Source: Actinomycetota bacterium (GTDB lineage: Bacteria; Actinomycetota; Actinomycetes; Propionibacteriales; Nocardioidaceae). Taken from it: 5,906 nucleotides of DNA. Location: NCBI GenBank assembly GCA_009702305.1, contig WLIH01000192.1, forward strand, positions 1-5,906. The letters run 5' to 3'. The notes under the pieces are model-generated. The model saw nothing but the letters and a program-made list of their open reading frames with translations. It was not told the DNA's origin and searched no databases. The position numbers and the translations under genes were made by a program. Shown here piece by piece: positions 1-5,194 of this stretch (the first letter of the stretch is position 1; every line of letters starts with the position of its first letter).

Positions 1-32
1 AAACAGTCCGTCGTAAAATTGGTATGAACTCA

Positions 33-66
33 GGCCTTTAACGGCACCGGCGGCTTTACACACCGG
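33..66 (+). repeat. Imperfect tandem direct repeat in the leader
   Basis: Two similar blocks lie back to back: GGCCTTTAACGGCACCGG at 33-50 and GGCTTTACACACCGG at 52-66. Both start with GGC, carry TTTA and end in CACCGG; the second is three bases shorter internally. Such a doublet just upstream of a regulator gene could be a pair of protein binding sites in direct orientation, or chance in a short GC-rich leader. Function is not shown. Confidence 0.3.
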
Positions 67-77
67 TCACCCGACGT

Positions 78-82
78 GAGGA
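78..82 (+). promoter_or_regulatory. Ribosome binding site of the GntR-type regulator
   Basis: GAGGA lies 7 nt before the ATG at 90, a good spacing. It favours this start over the in-frame ATG at 135, which would remove 15 residues outside the recognisable DNA-binding domain. Confidence 0.6.
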
Positions 83-89
83 TGCAGCC

Positions 90-860
90 ATGACGGCCCC
101 GCTCGAGCAGGACGACACCGCGGTGCCGGTGGGCATGGCGCCCGCGCTCGACCTCGGTGCCGTGCTACGCCCGGTGCGCGGGCACCACGCCTTCGAGGCC
201 TGCGTCGAGCAGCTCGCGACCGCGATCCGGCTGGGGGTCTACCCGCTGGGCACGACCCTGCCCCCCGAGCGGGAGCTGGCCGTGCGGCTGCACGTCTCCC
301 GGGCCACCCTGCGCGAGGCGATCGCGGCACTGCGCCAGGCCGGCCTCGTCGAGACCCGGCGCGGGCGTGGCGGCGGCACCTTCGTGACCCTCAAACCCCG
401 CACTCCCTCGGCCCGGGCTGCGGCGCGCATCCCCGACGACCGCCGCCAGGAGTGGCTCGACGCGCTCGACTTCCGGCGCATCGTGGAGCCGGGCGCCGCC
501 GAGCTCGCCGCCGACCGACGTCTCGACGACGACCAGCGGGCCCATCTCGAGCACGCCCTGCACGAGGTCACCGGCGCGGCGCGCCCGGCCCCGCACCGCC
601 AGGCCGACTCCCGCTTCCACCTGACCATCGCCGCCCTGAGCGGATCGCCACGCACCATCGAGGCCGTCACCTCCGTTCAGGCGACCCTGCACGAGATGCT
701 GCTCGCCATCCCCGTGCTGCCCACCAACATCGCGCACTCCGACCGCCAGCACGCGGCCGTCGTCCGCGCGATCCTGACCGGTCGCCCCGACCGTGCCCGA
801 CGAGCCATGCAGGAGCACTGCGACGACACGGCGGCGCTGCTGCGCGGCCTGGTCGGCTGA
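90..860 (+). CDS. GntR-family transcriptional regulator, FadR subfamily with FCD ligand domain
   Basis: The 256-residue protein is a cytoplasmic DNA-binding regulator. Residues about 33-103 form the winged helix-turn-helix of the GntR family, with the signature run from LPPERELA (57-64) through VSRATLREAI (69-78) to the wing RRGRGGGTFV (90-99). Residues about 120-252 match the all-helical FCD domain. D173, H177, H221 and H243 fall where FCD proteins bind a metal ion that helps hold a small carboxylate or related effector. Length is slightly above the usual 220-250 because of an N-terminal extension of about 30 residues. The gene ends 31 nt before the ligase gene on the same strand, with no terminator between, so it probably regulates both itself and the downstream amine-catabolic genes, most likely as a repressor released by a substrate or intermediate. 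The effector cannot be read from sequence. Family assignment is firm; target and ligand are inferred from context. Confidence 0.93.
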   Translation: MTAPLEQDDTAVPVGMAPALDLGAVLRPVRGHHAFEACVEQLATAIRLGVYPLGTTLPPERELAVRLHVSRATLREAIAALRQAGLVETRRGRGGGTFVTLKPRTPSARAAARIPDDRRQEWLDALDFRRIVEPGAAELAADRRLDDDQRAHLEHALHEVTGAARPAPHRQADSRFHLTIAALSGSPRTIEAVTSVQATLHEMLLAIPVLPTNIAHSDRQHAAVVRAILTGRPDRARRAMQEHCDDTAALLRGLVG

Positions 861-881
861 GGCCCACCCGAGATCCGCACC

Positions 882-887
882 AGGAGG
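882..887 (+). promoter_or_regulatory. Strong ribosome binding site that sets the GTG start of the ligase gene
   Basis: AGGAGG at 882-887 is a near-perfect Shine-Dalgarno core, 4 nt before GTG at 892. The frame is open upstream to an ATG at 793, inside the regulator gene, but that start would overlap the regulator by 68 nt and add 33 residues that do not look like a glutamine synthetase N-terminus. The ATG at 925 (residue 12 from GTG) has no comparable site. Confidence 0.7.
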
Positions 888-891
888 ACAC

Positions 892-2262
892 GTGAGCGCA
901 CTACGCAACGAGCGGCACCTGAGCATGAGCGACCTGGTCGCGCGCATCCGCGCCGGCTCCGTGGACACGGTGATCGTCGGCTTCACCGACATGCAGGGCC
1001 GCCTGCAGGGCAAGCGGCTGCACGGTCACTACTTCGTCGACCACGTGGTCGGTCACGGCACGGAGGGCTGCAACTACCTGCTCGCCGTCGACGTGGACAT
1101 GAACACCGTCGACGGCTACGCGATGTCGTCGTGGGAGAGCGGCTACGGCGACATGGAGTTCGTCCTCGACGAGCGCACGATCCGGCTCCTGACGCACCTG
1201 CCCGCCACGGCGCTGGTGCAGTGCGACCTGGTCTGGCCGGACCACTCGCCGGTGGTCCAGTCGCCGCGCACCATCCTGCAGCGTCAGCTCGACCGCTGCG
1301 CCGAGCGCGGGTGGACCGCCCTGGCCGGCACCGAGCTGGAGTTCATCGCCTTCGACACGACCTACGAGGCCGCCGGCGATGCCAACTGGCAGGGCCTCTC
1401 CCCCGTCAACCAGTACAACGTCGACTACTCGATCCTGGGCACGACCCGGGTCGAGCCGCTGCTGCGCGCGATCCGCAACCACATGTACGACGCCGGCCTC
1501 GACGTCGAGGGCGCCAAGGGCGAGTGCAACTTCGGCCAGCACGAGATCGGATTCCTGTACGCCGACGCGCTCACCACGGCCGACAACCACGTCGTCTACA
1601 AGAACGCCGCCAAGGAGATCGCCGCCGCGCAGGGCAAGGCGCTCACCTTCATGGCGAAGTACGACCAGCGCGAAGGCAGCTCCTGCCACATCCACCTATC
1701 CCTGCGGGGCACGGACGGCGAGCTGGTGTTCTGGGATGCGGACTCCGGCGAGCGCTCGGTGCTCTACGACCAGTTCGTCGCGGGGGTGCTGGCGACGATC
1801 ACCGACTTCACCCTGCTCTACGCGCCGAACATCAACTCCTACAAGCGATTCGCCGACGGCTCGTTCGCCCCGACGACCATCGCCTGGGGCCTCGACAACC
1901 GCACCTGCGCGGTGCGCCTGGTCGGTCGCGGTGCCGGCGCCCGGATGGAGAACAGGGTGCCGGGGGCCGACGTGAATCCCTACCTCGCCCTCGCCGCGAT
2001 GCTGGCCGGCGGCCTGCACGGCATCGAGCAGGAGCTCGAGCTCGAGGAGGCTCTGGTCGGCAACGCCTACACCTCGGGCCGGCGGAAGGTGCCGGCCACG
2101 ATGCCCGAGGCCCGAGCGGCCTTCGCCGCGTCCTCGATCGCGCGCGCCGCCCTGGGCGACGAGGTCGTCGACCACTACCTCAACATGGCCGACGTCGAGC
2201 TGGCCGCCTACAACGCGACGGTGACCGACTGGGAGCGGCGCCGCGGATTCGAGAGGCTCTGA
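892..2262 (+). CDS. Glutamine synthetase-like gamma-glutamyl amine ligase (GlnA4/PuuA-type)
   Basis: The 456-residue protein is expected to join glutamate to an amine using ATP, giving a gamma-glutamylamide; it acts in the cytoplasm, probably as a dodecamer. The N-terminal domain covers about 12-110 (FTDMQGRLQGKRL at 31-43) and the catalytic domain about 122-456. Visible active-site elements are GTELEF with E148/E150, E211 and E218, EGSSCHIHLSL with H266, NSYKRF with R319, GLDNRT at 333-338, and RMENR with E353/R355 before the NPYLALAAML helix. Residues that hold ammonium in true glutamine synthetases are changed. The FDGSS segment around Asp50 of the Salmonella enzyme has no counterpart here, and Glu327 in its GYEAP loop is F325 in GSFAP. 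This supports an organic amine as acceptor. Neighbouring aldehyde dehydrogenase, SDR and gamma-glutamyl hydrolase genes point to catabolism of ethanolamine or a similar amino alcohol; putrescine or another amine remains possible. The start is GTG with a strong ribosome site. Confidence 0.92.
   Translation: MSALRNERHLSMSDLVARIRAGSVDTVIVGFTDMQGRLQGKRLHGHYFVDHVVGHGTEGCNYLLAVDVDMNTVDGYAMSSWESGYGDMEFVLDERTIRLLTHLPATALVQCDLVWPDHSPVVQSPRTILQRQLDRCAERGWTALAGTELEFIAFDTTYEAAGDANWQGLSPVNQYNVDYSILGTTRVEPLLRAIRNHMYDAGLDVEGAKGECNFGQHEIGFLYADALTTADNHVVYKNAAKEIAAAQGKALTFMAKYDQREGSSCHIHLSLRGTDGELVFWDADSGERSVLYDQFVAGVLATITDFTLLYAPNINSYKRFADGSFAPTTIAWGLDNRTCAVRLVGRGAGARMENRVPGADVNPYLALAAMLAGGLHGIEQELELEEALVGNAYTSGRRKVPATMPEARAAFAASSIARAALGDEVVDHYLNMADVELAAYNATVTDWERRRGFERL
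2251..2256 (+). promoter_or_regulatory. Ribosome binding site for the aldehyde dehydrogenase inside the ligase 3' end
   Basis: GAGAGG lies within the last codons of the ligase gene, 6 nt before the GTG at 2263. The ligase stop (2260-2262) directly touches this GTG, so ribosomes ending on the ligase can restart at once. Confidence 0.5.
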
Positions 2263-3654
2263 GTGACCACCGACCACCTGACCACCGACCATCTGACCAG
2301 CGACACCTGGTCCGTCGTCAACCCGGCGACCGGCCGACCCATCGCCAAGGTCGCCCTCGCGACGACGGAGCAGACCGACGCGGCGATCGAGGCCGCCCAC
2401 GCCGCCTTCCCCGCGTGGCGCGATGTCGCGCCGGGCGAGCGGGCCCGGCTGCTGCGGCGGTTCGCCGCCGTCGTCGACGAGCATGTCGAGGAGCTCGCCG
2501 AGCTCGAGGTCCGCAACGCGGGCCACACCTGGGGCAACGCCCGCTGGGAGGCGGGCAACGTGCGCGACTGCCTCAACTACTACGCGGGCGCTCCGGAGCG
2601 GATGTTCGGGCGGCAGATCCCCGTCCCCGGAGGTGTCGACCTGACCTTCCACGAGCCGCTCGGCGTGGTCGGGATCATCGTGCCGTGGAACTTCCCGATG
2701 CCCATCGCCGCCTGGGGCTTCGCCCCGGCCCTCGCCGCGGGCAACGTCGTCGTGCTCAAGCCTGCCGAGCTGACCCCGCTCACCGCCATCCGACTCGGTG
2801 AGCTGGCCCGGGAGGCCGGGCTGCCCGAGCACGTCCTGACGGTGCTGCCCGGCGCGGGTCCGGTCGTCGGCGAGCGCTTCGTCACCCACCCGCTGGTGCG
2901 CAAGGTCTGCTTCACCGGATCGACGGCGGTCGGCAAGCAGATCATGGCGGGCTGCGCCGAGCAGGTGAAGCGGGTGACCCTCGAGCTCGGTGGCAAGAGC
3001 TCCAACATCGTCTTCGCCGACGCCGACATCGCGGCGGCGGCCGCGGCCGCGCCGTACGCCGTGTTCGACAACGCCGGCCAGGACTGCTGCGCCCGGTCGC
3101 GCATCCTGGTCGAGCGCTCGGCCTACGACGAGTTCGTCTCCCGTCTCGAGCCGGCCGTGCGCGGCATGCGGGTGCTCGACCCCTCGGACGAGTCCTCGGA
3201 GATGGGCCCCCTCATCTCGGCGACCCAGCGCGACCGCGTGCAGGGCTACCTCGACGGTGCCGACATCGCGTTCAGCGGGTCCACCCCGGGCGGGGACGGC
3301 TTCTGGGTGCCGCCGACGGTCGTCACGCTCGACGACCCGGCGCAGCGGCTGTGGCGCGAGGAGGTGTTCGGACCGGTCGTCGCCGTCATGGCCTTCGACG
3401 ACGAGGCCGACGCGGTCGCCAAGGCCAACGACACCGACTACGGGCTGTCCGGCTCGATCTTCACCCGCGACCTGGGACGCGGTCTGCGCGTCGCGCGGGC
3501 GGTCCAGGCCGGCAACCTCAGCGTGAACTCCAACTCCGCGGTGCGCTACTGGACGCCGTTCGGCGGCTACAAGCAGTCCGGCCTCGGCCGCGAGCTCGGC
3601 CCGGACGCCCCGATGGCGTTCACCGAGGAGAAGAACGTCTTCATCGCCCACTGA
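2263..3654 (+). CDS. NAD(P)-dependent aldehyde dehydrogenase (PuuC-like role)
   Basis: The 463-residue cytoplasmic enzyme belongs to the aldehyde dehydrogenase superfamily and should oxidise an aldehyde to the acid. In this operon the likely substrate is a gamma-glutamyl aminoaldehyde. All key elements are present: the oxyanion Asn N143 in PWNFP (141-145), cofactor-binding KPAE (166-169), the FTGST loop (217-221), general base E241 in ELGGK, nucleophile C275 in GQDCCA (272-277), and E367 in EEVFGP, followed by the C-terminal PFGGYKQSGLGRELG segment. It is a little shorter than the common 475-500 residues because the N-terminus is short. The first 13 residues include a repeated pentapeptide, TTDHL TTDHL, encoded by a 15-nt tandem repeat and lying ahead of the conserved WSVVNPATG motif. 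The GTG start immediately follows the ligase stop with no gap and is preceded by GAGAGG, so the two genes are very likely co-translated. Family is certain; substrate is inferred. Confidence 0.94.
   Translation: MTTDHLTTDHLTSDTWSVVNPATGRPIAKVALATTEQTDAAIEAAHAAFPAWRDVAPGERARLLRRFAAVVDEHVEELAELEVRNAGHTWGNARWEAGNVRDCLNYYAGAPERMFGRQIPVPGGVDLTFHEPLGVVGIIVPWNFPMPIAAWGFAPALAAGNVVVLKPAELTPLTAIRLGELAREAGLPEHVLTVLPGAGPVVGERFVTHPLVRKVCFTGSTAVGKQIMAGCAEQVKRVTLELGGKSSNIVFADADIAAAAAAAPYAVFDNAGQDCCARSRILVERSAYDEFVSRLEPAVRGMRVLDPSDESSEMGPLISATQRDRVQGYLDGADIAFSGSTPGGDGFWVPPTVVTLDDPAQRLWREEVFGPVVAVMAFDDEADAVAKANDTDYGLSGSIFTRDLGRGLRVARAVQAGNLSVNSNSAVRYWTPFGGYKQSGLGRELGPDAPMAFTEEKNVFIAH
2264..2300 (+). repeat. 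Short tandem repeat at the aldehyde dehydrogenase N-terminus
   Basis: ACCACCGACCACCTG (2266-2280) is followed directly by ACCACCGACCATCTG (2281-2295), one base different, then a partial third copy starting ACCAG. TGACCA recurs at 2264, 2279 and 2294. The repeat encodes TTDHL TTDHL TSD. It lies before the conserved domain, so it probably adds a dispensable N-terminal tail. Confidence 0.65.
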
Positions 3655-3678
3655 CCACTGACCACCGAGCACTGAGAT
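3651..3678 (+). repeat. Degenerate heptamer repeat spanning the aldehyde dehydrogenase stop
   Basis: Four 7-nt units follow one another: CTGACCA, CTGACCA, CCGAGCA, CTGAGAT. The first carries the aldehyde dehydrogenase stop (TGA 3652-3654). The second places another TGA at 3659, one frame over, because of the 7-nt period. The 11-mer CTGACCACCGA at 3658-3668 also occurs at 2278-2288 in the repeat at the start of the same gene. There is no hairpin or T-tract, so it does not look like a terminator. Confidence 0.55.
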
Positions 3679-3679
3679 C

Positions 3680-3687
3680 GAGGAGAG
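3680..3687 (+). promoter_or_regulatory. Ribosome binding site of the SDR gene
   Basis: GAGGAGAG ends 8 nt before the ATG at 3696 (the AGGAG core, 3681-3685, is 10 nt away). It confirms this ATG although the reading frame stays open far upstream inside the aldehyde dehydrogenase gene. Confidence 0.65.
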
Positions 3688-3695
3688 ACAGACAC

Positions 3696-4475
3696 ATGGC
3701 AGGACGCATCCAGGACCGGGTCGCGGTCGTCACCGGCGGCTGCTCGGGCATCGGCCTGGCGACGGTGCAGCGCTTCGTCGCCGAGGGCGCCAAGGTCGTC
3801 ATCGGCGACATCGACGACGCCCGCGGCCACGAGCTGGTCGAGGAGCTCGGTGGCGCGGACGTCGCGACGTACGTGCACGTCGACGTGACCTCGAAGGAGC
3901 AGGTCGACGCGCTCTTCCAGACCGCGAAGGACACCTACGGATCGGTCGACATCGCCTTCAACAACGCCGGCATCTCGCCGCCGGAGGACGACTCGATCCT
4001 CGACACGGACCTCGACGCCTGGCGCCGCGTGCAGGAGGTCAACCTCACCAGCGTCTACCTCTGCTGCAAGGCCGCCCTCCCGCACATGCTCGAACAGGGC
4101 CGCGGCTCGATCATCAACACCGCGTCGTTCGTCGCGGTGATGGGCGCCGCGACGTCGCAGATCTCGTACTCCGCGTCGAAGGGCGGTGTGCTGTCGATGA
4201 CCCGCGAGCTCGGGGTGCAGTTCGCGCGCCAGGGTGTGCGCGTCAACGCGCTGTGCCCCGGCCCGGTCAACACGCCGCTGCTGCAGGAGCTGTTCGCGAA
4301 GGACGAGGAGCGCGCCGCGCGCCGTCTCGTGCACATCCCGATGGGTCGCTTCGGCGAGCCCGAGGAGATGGCCTCGGCCGTGCTGTTCCTCGCCTCCGAC
4401 GACTCGTCGTTCATGACGGCCAGCACCTTCTTGGTCGACGGCGGCATCTCGGGCGCGTACGTCACTCCGCTGTGA
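3696..4475 (+). CDS. Classical short-chain dehydrogenase/reductase (SDR), probably NAD-dependent alcohol dehydrogenase of the pathway
   Basis: The 259-residue soluble protein has a complete classical SDR core. It shows the Rossmann motif TGGCSGIG (13-20), D38 at the end of beta-strand 2 (an Asp that generally selects NAD over NADP), D63, NNAG (89-92), and the catalytic tetrad N116, S144, Y158, K162 (YSASK), followed by the CPGPVNTP loop and the C-terminal LVDGG strand. Sequences like this are often labelled 3-oxoacyl-ACP reductase, but there are no fatty-acid genes nearby, and the NAD preference and catabolic neighbours favour an oxidative role. In this operon it could turn a gamma-glutamyl amino alcohol into the aldehyde used by the upstream aldehyde dehydrogenase. 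It starts 41 nt after that gene with its own ribosome site and overlaps the hydrolase by 4 nt. Fold and catalytic competence are firm; substrate is inferred. Confidence 0.92.
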   Translation: MAGRIQDRVAVVTGGCSGIGLATVQRFVAEGAKVVIGDIDDARGHELVEELGGADVATYVHVDVTSKEQVDALFQTAKDTYGSVDIAFNNAGISPPEDDSILDTDLDAWRRVQEVNLTSVYLCCKAALPHMLEQGRGSIINTASFVAVMGAATSQISYSASKGGVLSMTRELGVQFARQGVRVNALCPGPVNTPLLQELFAKDEERAARRLVHIPMGRFGEPEEMASAVLFLASDDSSFMTASTFLVDGGISGAYVTPL

Positions 4476-5194
4476 CCGGGCGCCCCGTCGTCGCCATCAC
4501 GACCTACCGCGAGCAGGCGGCCTGGGGCGTGTGGCACCAGCGCGCCGACCTGCTGCCGTCGCAGTACGCCGACGCGGTGGCCGCGGTGGGCGCGGTGCCC
4601 GTGCTGCTGCCCCCGGTGTCCGAGCCCGATGCGGCGCCGAGCGTGCTGGCCCGAGTCGACGCCCTGGTGATCGCCGGCGGCGCGGACGTCGAGCCCGCTC
4701 GCTACGGCGCCGACCCGCACGCCCTGACCGCCGGATGGCGCCCGGACCGCGACGCATGGGAGCTCGCGCTCCTGGACGCCGCGGCCGCGGTGTCGCTGCC
4801 GGTGCTCGGCGTGTGCCGCGGCATGCAGCTGATGGCGGTGCACGCCGGTGGCACCCTGGATCAGCACACACCCGATCTGGTCGGCCACGACGAGCACTCC
4901 CCCGGCGGCGATGTCTTCGGGCAGGTCGCGGTCTCCACCGAGCCGGGCAGCCGGGTCGCGGACCTGGTCGGCGCCTCGGTGGAGGTCGGTTGCCACCACC
5001 ACCAGTCGGTGCGGGAGCACCCGGGATTCGTCGCCGCCGCGCGGGCCGCAGATGGCACGCTGGAAGCCATGGAGACCCCGGGTGAGCGCTTCTGCGTCGC
5101 CGTGCAGTGGCACCCCGAGACGGCCGCCGACATCGGGCTCCTCGCCGGGCTGGTGGCTGCCGCGACGGCCTACGCAGCGGGTCGTCGCCCGTGA
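4472..5194 (+). CDS. Class I glutamine amidotransferase-like gamma-glutamyl hydrolase (PuuD-like)
   Basis: The 240-residue protein is a peptidase C26-type class I amidotransferase domain standing alone, as in PuuD (gamma-glutamyl-GABA hydrolase). It should hydrolyse a gamma-glutamyl amide to glutamate plus the free amino acid. The triad is visible: nucleophile C115 in GVCRGMQ (113-119), H214 and E216 in WHPE. Family marks GGADVEP (69-75), GGTLDQH (126-132) and the HHHQSV segment (175-180) are also present, and the N-terminus RPVVAITTYRE fits the family. The start is GTG at 4472, sharing the sequence GTGA with the SDR stop. No Shine-Dalgarno sequence precedes it, so translation is probably coupled to the SDR. 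The reading frame is open further upstream, but that part lies inside the SDR gene. In context it would close the pathway, recycling the glutamate spent by the ligase and releasing, for example, glycine if ethanolamine is the substrate. No synthetase domain is attached, so a biosynthetic amidotransferase role is unlikely. Confidence 0.92.
   Translation: MTGRPVVAITTYREQAAWGVWHQRADLLPSQYADAVAAVGAVPVLLPPVSEPDAAPSVLARVDALVIAGGADVEPARYGADPHALTAGWRPDRDAWELALLDAAAAVSLPVLGVCRGMQLMAVHAGGTLDQHTPDLVGHDEHSPGGDVFGQVAVSTEPGSRVADLVGASVEVGCHHHQSVREHPGFVAAARAADGTLEAMETPGERFCVAVQWHPETAADIGLLAGLVAAATAYAAGRRP

Larger units (their letters stand above)
1..89 (+). promoter_or_regulatory. Leader/promoter region upstream of the GntR-type regulator gene
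   Basis: This stretch is clearly less GC-rich than the rest of the window, mainly over bases 1-60, and precedes the first gene of a same-strand cluster, so it probably carries the operon promoter and the regulator's own operator. I could not assign a convincing -35/-10 pair. TTGGTA at 19-24 and TATGAA at 23-28 are isolated hexamer-like strings without a correctly spaced partner. Candidate regulator contacts are GGTATGAAC at 21-29 (a GT-N4-AC core, close to but not matching the GT-N3-AC core of FadR-like sites), a TCAC-N5-GTGA inverted repeat at 67-79 that touches the ribosome binding site, and an imperfect direct repeat at 33-66. No gene is visible here. Any divergent upstream gene lies outside the window. 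Confidence 0.4.

Noticed and set aside
165..1013. Long minus-strand frame opposite the regulator
   Set aside because: No recognisable domain, and it overlaps the clear GntR/FCD gene entirely. It is a composition shadow, as are the minus-strand frames at 901-1695, 3567-4334, 4055-5113 and 5170-5805.
1131..2801. Plus-strand frame of 556 codons across the ligase-aldehyde dehydrogenase junction
   Set aside because: Arg/Pro/Gly/Ala-rich translation typical of an off-frame read of GC-rich DNA, with no motif; both true frames have complete catalytic sites.
1696..3672. Open frame of 658 codons on the minus strand, opposite the ligase and aldehyde dehydrogenase
   Set aside because: It is a mirror of the GC-rich codon usage of the + strand genes. 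The translation is low-complexity, rich in Gly, Val, Arg and Asp, with no family motif, and it spans two well-supported genes.
3655..3695. Possible terminator between the aldehyde dehydrogenase and SDR genes
   Set aside because: The gap holds heptamer repeats and a ribosome site but no stable inverted repeat and no T-run, so read-through is expected.
3696..4475. SDR as a fatty-acid 3-oxoacyl-ACP reductase (FabG)
   Set aside because: Sequence similarity allows the label, but D38 points to NAD, no fatty-acid synthesis genes are near, and the operon is amine-catabolic. FabG usually uses NADPH.
892..5194. Canonical PuuABCD putrescine operon
   Set aside because: PuuA-, PuuC- and PuuD-like functions are present but no PuuB-type flavin oxidase is in the window, and the SDR would have no role. 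Not fully excluded, because flanking genes are unseen.
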